From positions 7,836,560-7,900,559 of the forward strand of contig CM046293.1 in assembly GCA_025267735.1 (NCBI GenBank): 64,000 bases of DNA, given 5' to 3'. Position 1 is the first letter of the stretch, and every line of letters starts with the position of its first letter. The notes beneath the pieces are model-generated. The model was given only the letters and a program-made list of their open reading frames with translations, was not told the DNA's origin and ran no database searches. The stretch is from Mactra quadrangularis (lineage: Eukaryota > Mollusca > Bivalvia > Venerida > Mactridae). This document shows positions 34,326 through 46,560 of this stretch, one piece after another. Both the position numbers and the translations under genes were made by a program.

Positions 34326-34436
34326 TTTGCAAGCACAGGTGACAGATTCAATTTTTCCTTATTATAGTATATATATAGATAGTCTTTATATATACTATAA
34401 TAGGGAAAAATTGAGTCTGTCACCTGTGTTTGCAAG
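34326..34436. mobile_element. Foldback MITE
   Basis: Arms of about 50 bases starting TTGCAAGCACAGGTGACAGA are complementary with few mismatches around a TA-rich centre. ORFs found on both strands across it are artefacts of the palindrome. Confidence 0.85.
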
Positions 34437-35925
34437 CAAATCGATGAAGGTGACATTCACATGCTGCGGTTGGTCGGTTGTTTGCAGAATGCGTGTTGTA
34501 GACAATGTAAACAAGTTCATATCGTAAATAATCACATCGTCCCATTTTTTATCCCTACGCATCGATTCGTGTGATGACTATGTCGTTTCAAACTCTAGTA
34601 AACATCAGATCATGACAAAGTATGATTGTGTACTACACTTTTAGAAACTAATAGAAGTTTTTAAAAAAAGTATATGATACTAAATGATATATAGCATTTA
34701 TATATTAAATGACTAAAATAAATATAATAATCCATCTAATGTGTTTGCTTATAGAAGACTAAATTTATTAGAAATAATGAATTGTAAAAGAAAAAAAAGA
34801 AAAAAAAAGAATTCGGCTCTCTGAGGGACGAATTCACTTCTGGTGGCAGAAGAAACATTCATACCGTCCACAGGAAAATGCGGATCTACTGATCATGATT
34901 TGCCGCACGTCAGTACATTAACTTGACACATGTATATGATCTATATTTGTAAGTGGAAAATTACAGGCATGTATATTTTTAGCACTTTGGGATTCAGTTG
35001 AATGTAGGCATGCACAATGCAATTATAGAAAGAATAAAAGTAATAAAATTGTTATAACATAATAATTCCATTTCAAACTACAAGAGTTTGTTCATTAAAT
35101 CACAGTTAATGAAAAACTTGTGTTGTTGCAATTTTTTCATCGACGAAATTGAAGATGCGAACTATTTTTTTCCGAATGTCTACGTCCGCGACAAATTTAA
35201 TGGGAACTGAAGCATATCGTATACTAAGACATTGGTTGCTAAGCAACTCATGTCATAAAGTAAATCATAAACTCTTAAATAGAAAAAAAATATGGTTTCA
35301 AAACTAAATTGGAAACATGTACGGGTTAATTGAAAGCCCTGTACGGGACAATGGTCATATTACAGAGTAGAGTAATAATGTCATATTAATCAAATTTTGT
35401 GATGTATAAAATAACGCAGTAATTGACAAATAGGATCATTCAAGTTCAAGCCTTAAATTTTGCTTTACTTATTGATACTGCTTTGTTACAGATGTAAGAC
35501 GGTTAATACAATCTTGTTTGGCACTGCATTTTAAATTCTGTTGAATGTCATAAAATTAGCTACATTTTAAAACTTTCATTCTCGTTCCCAGAGTCTAGTA
35601 GGATTCTCAATACATGTACTAGCGGTTTTTTTTCTAGATAACCTCGGCGTACGAGAATGAAAACTTTAGGCATTGCGTCAGTTTTACAAGCAACTTTTTG
35701 ATGTTAAAACAAGGACAAACGTACAATATTTTGCCTCGTTTTTATTTCATTTTAAAAGTCATGTACGAACAAAAATTACATGATATTGACTCGTGCATGG
35801 CTTGAGATTTCCATTCGTGCCATCATTAGCTATGTTATAGCATGAAAAGTATTTTATACTTGTAATGATGAAACTTTGGATTTCAACGTTCCAGATATAT
35901 ATCTTTCAAAAAATGGACACAGGTT
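34437..35925. other. Non-coding stretch upstream of the LINE
   Basis: AT-rich with an A-rich run at 34788-34811 and a small inverted pair at 35569-35585 and 35651-35667 (TTTCATTCTCGT type, about 15 of 17 matching), probably a short MITE. No coding sequence seen. Confidence 0.45.
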
Positions 35926-37923
35926 ATGAATTGTAAGATCTTCACCAACGTACCTTTTTCACCACAGGAAGGGATATTATATTTTATTTATGAAACTAGA
36001 CAAGCCCATAATAAATTTTTAAAGTTTAGAAATCCAAAAAATTGGGAATACTATAGAAAGCTTAGAAATCGTAAAGAAAAGATTAAACGTAACTTAATAT
36101 CAATGTATTTCTATGAAAGATGTAGTGGTGGACCGAAATCAAAGGACTTTTGGAGTACCACCAAACCATTTTTATCTAATAAATCATCAAATAAGTCATC
36201 AGAAATCATATTAAAGCAAGAAAATAAAATTATTTCAGATCAAAAAGATGTCTGCTCAATTTTAAATGACTATTACATAAATATTGCCAAAAATATTGGA
36301 ATCACAAACCAAATTGTTTTAGATGAAACATATCCAAGTATTATTCAAATAATAAAAAATAACCCAACAGTTGAACATTTTAATTTTAGTCATGTTTCAC
36401 AAGAAACAATTCTCAAATGTTTTAACTCATTAAATACCAAAAAGCCACAGGTTGTGATGGTATTCCTCCTACGATTTTAAAGATTGCGGGTAAAACTCTA
36501 GCGGACCCCACATCTAAAATTATAAATGCTATGATTGATTCATCTACCTTCCCATCAGACTTAAAACAAGTCCAAGTTACCTCTATTTTTAAGTAAGAAG
36601 ACTCTTTTATCTAAAAAAAATACTACAGACCTGTAAGTATACTTCCTACCATGTCCAAAATCTATGAAAGAGTTTTAAATGATCAACTCCATTCCTATTT
36701 TAACAGTATTTCTAATGTAATTTTATCTGCTTTCAGATCTGGTTAGTTACAGCTGTCAGACAACACTACTGCGCGTGGTTGAGGACTGGAAGATTGCTTT
36801 GGACAAGGGTGACCATGTGGCAGGAATTTTAATGGATCTGTCGAAAGCTTTCGATTGCATCCCCCACAACCATCTAGTCTTAAAGCTGCGGGCGTACGGG
36901 TTGTCTGACAGCGCGACCAAGCTCATACATAACTATTTATCAGAAAGAAAACAGAAGGTGAAAATTGGGGAGGCATCAAGCACATGGCTTGAAATTTTAA
37001 AAGGAGTACCACAGGGTTCTATACTAGGCCCTATGATCTTTAATATTTTCATTAATGATATTTTTTACTTCGTAGAACAATCAGAACTTTACAATTATGC
37101 CGATGATAACACTCTCTCTTTTAATCACTCAGATATTAATGTTTTGAAATCAGTTTTAGAAAAAGAAAGTTGTAATCTAATTGATTGGTTTAATTTCAGC
37201 CAAATGAATCCAGATAAATTTCAAGCTATTGCAATTGGGAAACATACTCATGATGCCTCCCCAACTTTCAACTTTGGTGATGTACATATAAGTTGCGATG
37301 ACACGGTGAAGCTGCTTGGGGTAGATCTTGATTTCATATTAAATTTTAATTATCAAATTACAAAAATGTGCAGAAAACCTGCTTTGCAACGTAATGTTCT
37401 CTTGCGTTTGAGTAAATTACTTGATTTTAACAACAAAATTCGTATATATAAATCTTTTATAAAATCCAACTTTAACTACTGCCCTCTTGTTTGGCATTTT
37501 TGTAATAAGACAAATACTGAAAAACTTGAAAAATTACAACACAGGGCTCTCAGAATTACATTTAATGACTTTTCACCATCTTACAGTGAACTTCTACAAA
37601 GAGCAAACATGCCAACATTACACCTTAGCAGACTGAGGGAACTAGCCACTGAAACCTTCAAATGCTTATATAACATCTCAACCTCTTATCTCCATGACTT
37701 GGTTCATTTTAAGTCAAACAATTATTCTTTCAGATATTCTAATACATTAGAACTACCTACAGTTAAAACAACTACTTATGGTAAGAAATCATTCAGATAT
37801 GAGGCAGTGTATGTGTGGAACAGCCTTCCGAATGAATTCAGACAGGTAGACAGTTTTAAAGAGTTCAGAAGGCTGGTCCGCACCTGGACTGGCCACTCAT
37901 GCAAATGTTCATTATGTATTTAG
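35926..37923 (+). pseudogene. LINE reverse transcriptase, frameshifted
   Basis: Two open parts, 35926-36480 and 36775-37923, belong to one ancestral ORF. The first (YRKLRNRKEKIKRNL, SLNTKKP) is the region before the palm. A frame slip near 36450 and in-frame stops near 36595-36610 break the middle, where GCDGIPPTILK and YYRPVSILP are still legible in other frames. The second part has the catalytic blocks LMDLSKAFDCIPH, GVPQGSILGPMIFNIFIND and YADDNTL, then the thumb and the C-terminal LEKLQHRALR domain. The YADD catalytic box is intact but the copy cannot make a whole protein. Confidence 0.85.
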
Positions 37924-39380
37924 AAATGTGTTGTATGGGTTTTGTGAATTAGCCACCACCCATAAATCTGTGTTTTTTTGTTGTTCTTAATGTATATGAT
38001 GCCTTGCTTTTAGTATGCATATGTCTATTCTTATGTTTATTCTTCATTAAAATGCTTTATTTTGCTATGTGTTGCTATTTTTTTATTTTATTTTGCTATG
38101 AATATATTGTTCTTTTATTTTTCTATGCATGTTTTTCATAATTGTTTCTACAAATGTTCCCCGAGTGTCTGCACTTAGTTCTAGTCATTATGACCGCTTG
38201 TGCATCTGTTTTTACCTACATTTATATATGATTGCTTCTTATTTGCTGTAAATAATGTTCTCTGCATGTGTTAATGGTTTTTTTTCAGTAATTTTTTATG
38301 TCAAATCTGTGTTTTTATATGTACCATGAATACACTCATTTATTTATTTAGATACCTGTGTACCCATGTACGTATGTATGGACACCCTGGTTAGTTTATG
38401 TGGTTAATGCGGATCAGTTTTTTCCAAATCGGATTTGGAAATTTCTATGCCTTTTTAATCCATTTCTTATGTGTCACACTTTTGTATTACTTTTGCTTCT
38501 CAGGATTTTTTTTCTGCTGGCAGTTTTTAGACTTATGTCAATGATCAGCAAATTCCGTCATAACTTTTACTTGATTATTTATCTATCTTGAAATTACTCA
38601 CATAATGTTGACTGTGCTATTTTGTACTTTCTTTTATTTCATTTTAATTTTGCTTTGTTTGTGCTATTACCTGTTTGTATTTACTGCTTGACATGTATGT
38701 CTAAAAATATATTGTATTCTTTATTTGTATCTTTCTTTTAAACATAAAATAACTTAATTTTCTAGGTACAAGTATTTTTCTTATAATTAAATTTTTGAAA
38801 TTACCTTTTTGCCTTTTTCTTAAATGTGATAGTTTTTTATTTTTAACTTTATATGTATATGTATGTCTTATTCATAGTAATTCTATGAAAGTCTTCATAT
38901 GATATGATGTAGCTGCTGATCAGTTTCTTCCAAATTTGATTTGGGGGGATAATAGTTTTTCTTAACTAATTTTTTAATTGTCACACTTTTGTGTTTTCAT
39001 TGAATGTCAGGATTTTTAGATAACCTTTGTATGATAGTTTTTAGGTCAGCAACAGGTCAGGATCAGCAGCCTCATCATATATTTTATTTTATTATTTGTT
39101 ATATAACATTTAAATTGTCTATGTATTTATATATTTATTCATTTCGTTGACAATGTTTTATATCTATAACATTTGTTGTATGTGATCTTCGATCAATTTT
39201 AGTTTAAAATAATTGTATCGTGCCATTTTAATTTATCCATATTTCAATTTGTTTAACTTGTATTTATTTTGTTTAACTCATATTAATATGTTATACTCGG
39301 TTGTAAAAATTTAATTAAGCTTATGTTTTTTTGATATATTAACTTGCCGACTTTAAATAAAATTTATTTTATCTTATCTG
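35926..39380 (+). mobile_element. 5'-truncated LINE (CR1/Jockey-like)
   Basis: A degenerate reverse transcriptase region is followed by about 1.45 kb of AT-rich 3' UTR ending AATAAAATTTATTTTATCTT. The endonuclease domain is missing, as in 5'-truncated LINEs. The 3' UTR contains two copies of a segment starting GATCAGTTTTTTCCAAAT (38412 and 38917). Confidence 0.75.
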
Positions 39381-39657
39381 AAATATTTTGTTATCCTTAC
39401 ATAGGAATTCAGTATTAAGATCCAAGTATTCCAACTGTAAGGACCTACTTACTAATTGGATTGCTTCAAATTTCATCAGGGACAGATAACGGACCCAAGT
39501 TCCTAATGAACCTTTGAATTTCTGCACCTGACTTTTTTTACAATGACCATGATTCATAATTATATGAAACAATCATCATCGTTTGTAAAAAGTTCGCCTG
39601 CCGACGTCTGCTGAGTTTGAATTCATAGATATAAGATCATTTGGTCATGAATAAAAA

Positions 39658-39728
39658 GTTAGCAGAAACAGCAGGAGCAGCAGAAGGATCGAACCGCTGT
39701 TCCTGCTAAGTATGCTGTTTCTGCTAAC
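39658..39728 (-). ncRNA. Conserved stem-loop downstream of FGFBP-like gene A
   Basis: GTTAGCAGAAACAGCA and its complement bracket an inner imperfect stem of AGCAGGAACAGC/GCTGCTCCTGCT. On the minus strand the loop contains GGTTCGATCC, a box B-like word. The 71-base block has a near-identical counterpart at 50236-50306 (two differences), more alike than its flanks. It may be a 3' UTR structure, a tRNA-like relic or a MITE; no function is assigned. Confidence 0.45.
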
Positions 39729-40072
39729 GTTTTATTAATATTTGGGAGAGGGGGTGTCGTGGGATGTTGAAAAAATAAAGACTGAATTATAAGAAAGATT
39801 AATTTTATTGATCAAAAATATTATTTGTTCCTTGATAAGGGGTTTAATGAAGTAGCAATACTAAATTTAAGACAAAAAAGCCTGACATGATTATTTGATA
39901 TTTATAATCAACTGTATCTTTTAAATAAAAAGTAAGAATATGCGTTCTTTGTTGTAGGTCAAACTGAACCAGCTATATTCCATGAGAAATAGATTTTATT
40001 GATTAAAAAGTCAGAATATGTATTTTTGTTTCTGGTCAAAATGATCAAGCTATAGTCCATTATTGTTATTGA
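39729..40072 (-). other. 3' UTR/flank of FGFBP-like gene A
   Basis: AT-rich. TTTATT at 39995-40000 is AATAAA on the minus strand, about 75 bases after the stop, a candidate polyadenylation signal. Confidence 0.4.
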
Positions 40073-40594
40073 TTAAACGTATGGTATAAATATCATTTCT
40101 TCATCTTCTTCGTTTTCTTCCTCGTACATTTCTTCCGGATATTCTTCAGGGCTTTCATCAGATTCTGAATCAAAGATATCTGATTCTGCTGGTTCTACCT
40201 GTTGCCATGGATCATTGTTGACATTGTTGTTATGCTTGTTGAAGGTGATCTCCTGGCAATGGTTGTTACACTGAACTGATTCAACAGTACACAAGTTATC
40301 CTTACCAATCATCACGTTGACCAGGCATTGGTAGAAACCTTTCTGATTCTTGTTATACCAAGCACAGGGATGTGGATCACCTCTGTATGAACATTTTGGT
40401 GGGTTGGGATTTTTCTTGTTTTTGGTGCAAGTAATGGAGAGAGAACGCTCGTGTTTTCCACAATTATTTGGATGTTGTTCACTCCATTTGCATTGCATCC
40501 CTTGATATGTGAATTTCACATTTTTCGTGTTGTCACAATTGACGACATAAACGGTTGCCATAACAACCGCTAGAAGCAACAATTTCATGGCCAT
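40073..40594 (-). CDS. Secreted FGF-binding-protein-like protein, copy A
   Basis: 173 codons in one exon. Residues 1-20 are a signal peptide (MKLLLLAVVMATVYVVNC). The body has the spacing of the FGFBP family: CKW, L-x-I-x-CT, CSYRGDPHPC, an aromatic pair in KGFYQ, then C-x6-C. It ends with an acidic tail (EEYPEEMYEEENEEDEE). In vertebrates FGFBP proteins release FGFs from matrix heparan sulfate; here only the cysteine frame supports the assignment, so secretion is firmer than function. A TTTATTTCAG acceptor 13 bases before the ATG implies a 5' non-coding exon. Copy B at 50653-51180 is the paralogue. Confidence 0.75.
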   Translation of the reverse strand: MAMKLLLLAVVMATVYVVNCDNTKNVKFTYQGMQCKWSEQHPNNCGKHERSLSITCTKNKKNPNPPKCSYRGDPHPCAWYNKNQKGFYQCLVNVMIGKDNLCTVESVQCNNHCQEITFNKHNNNVNNDPWQQVEPAESDIFDSESDESPEEYPEEMYEEENEEDEEMIFIPYV

Positions 40595-40695
40595 ACTGAT
40601 TAGTACGCTGAAATAAAGATGGAATAAAATCTTTGAAGTAAATAAAAAAGATCACGTGACTCTACGGTTAAGTTATACTATTATGACCATCAAAA

Positions 40696-42048
40696 TATAG
40701 AGGATATTCGCCAATTTTGGTGTAAGATCGATTTATATTTCACCGAGTGAGCTTAGAAAACATATTTTCACGAGTGGCGTAGCCACGAGTGAAAATGTCA
40801 TTTTCTGAGCTCACAAGGTGAAATATAAATCGATCTTACACCGAAATCGGCGAATTTTCTGTTTCTTTCATGCTGTTCACCTGAAAAATGATGCAAGACT
40901 ATCTAGATCTACCTGTGCCAGTTCATGGACAGACCGTATGACTCATTATTAATGTGATAGAGCGAAAATAAGTAGTTCCAGTGTGCATAATTTATTGTAA
41001 TATAATCGTTCATTTCTTAAGACACTACCCATCCAAATTTAATTAATCCATGTTTGTTACATTAAAGAAGTATGAGGGAAAACAATTTTAAACTCGAAAA
41101 TCGTGTAACAGTTTCCTCACGCGGAAGGAGACAAATGTGTACTGCATGAACAGTCAATGTCAAGGTAAATGTGTTTACGTCTGAGTTGGTCTACGCGAAT
41201 TTTAAATCAATACAGTTTTTATTGTGATGTCATATTACGCGGTTAAACGGAAGGATTTAAACGATATTATCAAGCGACTGGAAAGTACATGTTTCACAAT
41301 TATGATATGGATATAAGGATTATGTAAGGAAACACATAGAATCTAGATCTACGCGCTGAAGGGATGTTTCATTGATTTGTCAAAATGGCGAAGACTCAAG
41401 AAAGCCGATGATTTTTAGCCAGTTCATTATATCTAATTTATGCACAGATTGGCTTGGATTTATACTAGCCAACCTTTGTATTTACCGTATAATGACTGGA
41501 TATTCGTCAAATGAATCAACGAATGGAATCCAATGGCAATGCACACGATGCAGCTTTGATACAGTCAACGTTCAGACATGTTTGAGTATTTCCTCGCTGG
41601 ATTTGAATGGTGACGTAAGTTATTCTAAGATTTGTAATGAATTTTCTCATGAAAACCTGTATCAGACGATTCATTAAAAGCGCGAAACTCTCGCATTTGA
41701 CCACAATTATGTACAAAAAATCTCCATTATGCAGTCGCTTGATTGCCGTGTAATCTGGCCTGAGCTGTGTCGACTAAATTTGTAGACTTTCGTTTTAAAA
41801 ATTAGTTAGCAACAGGATATGTTGAATTTGTTTATATCATCTCCTGCTTTAGCACCAACTAATGCATTTGTCACCATTGAACTCGCTTATATGATGTTTG
41901 AAAAAGCTCTAGCTTGTCTGTCTCCCTTGAAAAAAGTAGTCCGTCATTTTTTATATTTTCACCGTAGTGAAAATATAAACCGATATTTTCATCGTTTATT
42001 TTCATCGTATAACACAGCATTTCATCGTAAAGCATGAAAGAATATGGT
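40696..42048. mobile_element. Composite foldback insertion, unit A only
   Basis: It begins with a 150-base near-perfect palindrome (40706-40857, ATTCGCCAATTTTGG arms, centre GAGTGGCGTAGCCACGAGTG) followed by TTTCTTTCATGCT. It ends with ATTTTCATCGT repeats and AGCATGAAAGAAT, the complement of that word. Copy B at about 51.28 kb lacks it. The 101-codon ORF at 41372-41677 inside has no recognised domain. Related shorter copies are at 42506-42890 and 55645-55960. Confidence 0.7.
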
Positions 42049-42133
42049 TTTCTAAAGGAAACGATCTAAAGATTGAAACCAATATCATCTGAAATTAAGC
42101 GATTATGACTTAGAAAGTTCCCATCTTTGGTCA

Positions 42134-42406
42134 TATTTATTTAATTGATTTAACGCCGTATCAACACAATTTAGGTCATTTCACGGCGTCCAGCGCACCT
42201 AACCTAGCTTTCCTGGACCATTGTCTATAACCAGTACTCACCTACCCTTCCATAAGGCCGGAAACTTCTCCATATCATCTAACCAATGGAGGAAAATCGA
42301 CATTATTGTCAAATTTTCATGGAAGGGTATAACCTCCCCGGGTGGGATTCGAACCCGCACCCCCTCGGGCACGAGTATCCCAATCCCGGCGCGCTACCAA
42401 CTGCGC
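42134..42406 (-). mobile_element. tRNA-derived SINE (family 5), copy 1
   Basis: On the minus strand a tRNA-like head (GCGCAGTTGGTAGCGCG, box B GGTTCGAATCC) leads to a body ending in an AAAT-type tail. It is flanked by a perfect 15-base target duplication, TCCCATCTTTGGTCA (42119-42133 and 42407-42421). Unit B has the single, empty site at about 51364. Confidence 0.9.
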
Positions 42407-42505
42407 TCCCATCTTTGGTCAGATTAGGGCTCAAGTTATATACAATGATATGACGTCAGTTACTATAACAACTCAACAACGGACGCGGATGAATTAAATA
42501 CTAGT

Positions 42506-42890
42506 AGAGGATATTCGTCAACTTTGGTGTAAGATCGATTTTTATTTCACCGAGTGAGCTCAGAAAACATATTTTCACGAGTGGCATAGCCACGAGTGAA
42601 AATGTCACTTTCTGAGTTCACGAGTTGAAATAAAAATCATCTAACACCAAAGTTGACGAATATTCTGTTTCTTTCATGCTTAGTTTTGCGTTTGTTTATT
42701 TGAATTATTTTACACAAATTATAACGTGACGTCATTTCTACCCCAAGATGACGTCATTTATCATTTAATATGACGTCATAAACGATGAAAATATAAGGTT
42801 ATATTTTTACTGCGATGAAAATATAAAATTTATATTTTCATCGTTTATTTTCATCGAATAACGTGACGTTTCACCGCAAAGCATGAAAGA
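42506..42890. mobile_element. Foldback element, short relative of the 40.7-42.0 kb insertion
   Basis: Palindrome 42511-42665 with the same GAGTGGCATAGCCACGAGTG centre, then TTTCTTTCATGCT, ATTTTCATCG repeats and AGCATGAAAGAAT. Absent from unit B. Confidence 0.75.
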
Positions 42891-43458
42891 ATACAAGGTT
42901 TTTTTCAAATTTCGCCATCAAAATGGTCACCATCTTATCCTTTTGCACTTATGACAACATTCGAATGTCTGTCCAGAATGTTTTGAAGGTGTAAGGGTAA
43001 TCAGTTTTACAATAAAATAATGTACATTGTAAAGGAGAGTACAAATTAAATATTCATTTTTGCATTTTAGTAAGTAGCGCCCATAGATGGTCGGCATGGT
43101 TTCGAGACATAGTTTTTTGTCTTGGAACCTAGCCGGCTACCTATGATAATGACCATTGGCTATTTTGCTAGTGTATCAGAATTATAACAACAATCAATTT
43201 ACAATTGCAGGGAAATTATTCTGAACGTGAAAGCCCCTCGCGGACTATGGATTAGAACATAAAATTCAAAGAGAAGTTAAAAAACTGTACGAAAACTACA
43301 TTCTTGTTCAAGTATTTCAATTATCCATTTATTTCAACTCTTAATGGTAAAAAATGCCAGTGTTAAGACAAGTCAGAATTGAAAAATCTCCTATTCTGCT
43401 TACATGCGTTAATGAAAATATTTCATGCAATCAATTAATTTAATATTTAAATACTTAC

Positions 43459-43563
43459 ATATAAATGTGACGATATCACAAAATATAAAGAAACTTTTCA
43501 AGTCTGTAAATCACCCAGACACCGAAATGTAGCAAAAGGGAGTGAAAACTACTGACTTTTATA
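43459..43563 (-). promoter_or_regulatory. Inferred promoter and non-coding first exon of FGFBP-like gene A
   Basis: On the minus strand TATAAAAG (43556-43563) is followed by about 95 bases and a perfect donor ATAT|GTAAGTAT. The same layout occurs in unit B and, inverted, at 58.23-58.35 kb. The start site would be near 43530. The exon is inferred from splice signals and conservation, not from transcripts. Confidence 0.45.
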
Positions 43564-43825
43564 GTGTCATTACAAGAATTTCAAAACGAGGTAAGCCTAT
43601 AATCTACAAGGGACGTTCAATAAATTGTCAATCAACAATTAAAATGAATAAAGTATTTAAAAACAGTATTTGACTTGTTTACATTTTAGCTGTAGATCTA
43701 CTTAGACTTTTCGTGTTTAAATTACATACTATGTATATAGTAAGATATTGTTCTGAAATTGTAATGTTTATTGTGATAAAGTAAACCAAAGTTATGTACA
43801 TGTACTTATCTTCAGTAAATTATCT

Positions 43826-44046
43826 GTGGTGCTTTTCACAAAAATTCTTCGTAAGTCAAAAGCAAGAAACATTGATAATTATCTCATTTTTTTTGGCTTA
43901 TCAATTCCAAATATTGCAGAATTGTGTAGGATAATGTATACCTTTTGAATATCATATCATGCTTATTATCCATCTGACTTTGAATTGCTAATAATATGAA
44001 ATTGACTTACGATAATTTTTAGAGAATTTGTGTGAAAAAGCACCAC
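43826..44046. mobile_element. MITE with GTGGTGCTTTTCAC inverted ends, copy 2
   Basis: Same ends and interior as 9268-9508; the right end has one extra A. Confidence 0.8.
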
Positions 44047-44164
44047 GGTTCTGTTCAGTTCTTATGTTAGATTCCTTTATTTCCTCCTTATCTGGAGAGT
44101 AGTTGACATGGAGATTACAAGTACAGTCAGCAATATGATGATAAAATATACAACAATATTATTG

Positions 44165-44500
44165 TAACCTGATGAAAATTCATGGTCCGAACTGAGATTC
44201 GAACCCACGACCTCACGAGTCGTTAGCGAACACTCTACCACGTCGCCATAAAAGCTAGTTTGAAGGCAAGGGAGTACAAGTGCCGTATTATACCTCTGCT
44301 ACATACATCCCCTCTTTAACAGAATTCGTCCTCGAATTCATACAGCTTGATTGTCCGTGGGACTATCTAAGGATGCAATCACGGTTCCTAGTGTGTTAAT
44401 TACGTTGGGCGCCAAATATAACCCGATGAAAATTCATGTTCCGAACTGAGATTTGAACCCACGACCTCTCGAGTCGTAAGCGGACACCCTACCAATGTCA
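44165..44500 (-). mobile_element. Two direct copies of a tRNA-like SINE fragment
   Basis: The words GATGAAAATTCATG and CCGAACTGAGATT(C/T)GAACCC occur at 44172-44210 and 44425-44460. The complement holds a box B-like GGTTCGAATC and a tRNA-like head. The copies are truncated, and the second ends abruptly at 44497. Confidence 0.6.
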
Positions 44501-44743
44501 AATATTGACAATGTCAAATTTAATTGAAATACAAGGAGGGACATAAAAGGAAATTAATTCTTATTTCCGTTGTGGTCTCTATAAATAAAATAATGATATC
44601 AAATAAAATCAGAATACTTTGAATACTTAATATGTACCAGTCAATATATTAAGGCTATTAGAACACTACATTGCATGTTTTGGGCTTTTTTAGCGCGAAA
44701 ACAGTTACAGGGCAGTCGCTGAGCAGAAGAGTGAAGGTTATTG

Positions 44744-45051
44744 TTGTTGGGTTTAACGCCTTAGCAACACATTTTATAGGTCATATAACGACGGTCAGTC
44801 ATCCTACTCACTGTTCCTGGAAATGCTAAATCTCTGGATTTAGCTTTTAACCAACTACTAAGCGCATACTTTCTTCAGAGACTGACAACAGTCCTAAATA
44901 ACTAAGAATCATTGGTAGGAGGGAGAATTGCCGTAGAAATAATTTCATGACCAAGCTACACGAAAGTATGCCTCGCCCGGGAATGGAACCCACTACCCCT
45001 TGGTCAATGGACTTGCGTGCTACCAACTGAGCTAGCCGGGCGGCTATTTAG
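44744..45051 (-). mobile_element. tRNA-derived SINE (family 4), copy 2, well preserved
   Basis: On the minus strand the head reads GCCCGGCTAGCTCAGTTGGT (box A) and GGGTTCCATTCCCGGGC (box B with closing stem), an almost complete tRNA shape. The body is shared with 12375-12665. It is not an independent tRNA gene because the body is attached in both copies. Confidence 0.8.
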
Positions 45052-45424
45052 AGTGAAGGTAAAAGCACGATTTGATTCCCCAGCAATTCCTTGCTTTGTC
45101 CGGGGGATGAGATGCTTGTTAAATATAACACGTTACATTCTCATCATCCCCTCTTCCCCTCACGTACATACATTTAAGTATATTGACACAAGTGCTAGAA
45201 ATATCTTGGTCATTTTATAAGAGGCGGAAAATAAATGGAGTAAGTTTCCTTGATAAGATCTTAACCAGAATTCACCCAGATTTCATCTAAAAGTTCACAT
45301 GTTTACGTTATATTAAGGAAGGTACTTTAAGATGATCCTTAGTTATTTTATCATTATCATCAAATATAGAATCCACGTCAGCATCAGTAACACTTATAAT
45401 ACAGATATACAATAATACAGAGCC

Positions 45425-45852
45425 CCTAAAGTGACATTTTGAAATACATTTACTATTTTTAATTTTACAATTATTTCGATTTTTAGGATAATATCATTTC
45501 GGTTGTTTTTATTTTCAAAATAAATATTTTGAGATAATTATTTTCAGAATACTTTTTTTGTAATTACGAAATATCATTTCGTTTAAACTGAATATTATTT
45601 CGTAAATTAGACAAAATTTAACATTTATTTACGTAATACATCATTACATAATATCATTTCGTTTTGACGGATAATTTTAACGCAATATTATTTCGTACAA
45701 AAGGAAGTAATATTATTTAGAAAAACTCGCAATATTTACGCAATATAATTCGTTTAAACAAAATAATACATGCATTATTTGTAAAAAAAAAATATTTCGT
45801 GTAAACGAAAGATTCGTAAAAATAAATAAGTATTTCAAAATGTCACTTTAGG
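45425..45852. mobile_element. AT-rich element with perfect 23-bp inverted ends and AATATCATTTCGTTT motifs, unit A
   Basis: 45425-45447 and 45830-45852 are exact inverted repeats beginning CCTAAAGTGACATTTTG. Inside, about eight or nine variants of ACGAAATATCATTTCGT (itself near-palindromic) recur every 20-80 bases. No ORF. Unit B has a decayed copy at 54182, so it predates the duplication. Confidence 0.75.
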
Positions 45853-46560
45853 TACTCCATATTAACATACTACAACTTCTTGGTTAAAACGATTTGAATA
45901 TTTCAAAAACAATTAAAACCACAGGAAGTTAGATGATTAGATCATGTATTATAATATACATGTACATTCAGATGTTTTATATTGATAAACATTTTTAAAT
46001 CACAAAATCACGAAATACTAAGTGATCTGAAAGTGTTTAAATATTTTAAATTTTCATGTATCAAACAGATAAAAACTTTAATTAAGTGGACACTTAACCA
46101 TTATTATTGCTATACATGCTGTACATTTTTATATACATTACATACATGCAACGTCCTCATGTCAATTATAATAAATTAGAAATTGTTTTATATCTAATTC
46201 TTGCAGCAACCAACACATAAAAATCAATCAGTAACTCATGAAATAACAATTACTCAATAGCATGTGAATTTATACCATTGCTCATTCTGAATCTTCTTCA
46301 CAAAATATTTTGACAAGTTCAAGACCTTTGTATAGCTCAACTCAGTCAATTTTCGGCTGAGGGCGTAGAGTTTACGATTTAAGTTTACAGGAGAGGATCG
46401 ACAGTACATAGAAAATTGGAACTGTCTGAGTCGTTCTATTGTGTATAAAGTACATCGAAAGAAGAAATGTTCAGCAACCTCGCGAACTTTACAATGATTT
46501 CATAATTTATTATCAAAAATTAAGACTAGCACTATAATGTTAGTAATAAAGTGTTAATGG

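Larger units (their letters stand above)
40608..43458 (-). other. Inferred 5' UTR intron of FGFBP-like gene A
   Basis: It is bounded by a GTAAGTAT donor (43451-43458) and a TTTCAG acceptor (40608-40613), both conserved in copy B, whose intron is only about 700 bases. The extra length is three insertions: 40690-42048, 42134-42406 and 42506-42890. Confidence 0.5.

Noticed and set aside
36775..37923. Intact LINE polymerase gene
   Set aside because: The frame is open and has YADD, but the upstream palm blocks lie in other frames with stops and there is no endonuclease domain, so the copy is dead.
41372..41677. 101-codon ORF inside the unit-A foldback insertion
   Set aside because: No recognisable domain and absent from the related shorter copies, so probably chance.
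42221..42427. Small ORF, with a close relative on the minus strand at 54815-55105
   Set aside because: Both lie across the same SINE family, so the shared peptide reflects the repeat and not a gene.
44980..45051. Intact tRNA gene on the minus strand
   Set aside because: The head is tRNA-shaped, but the same attached body occurs at 12375-12665, so it is a SINE head. The other tRNA-like heads are more degenerate.
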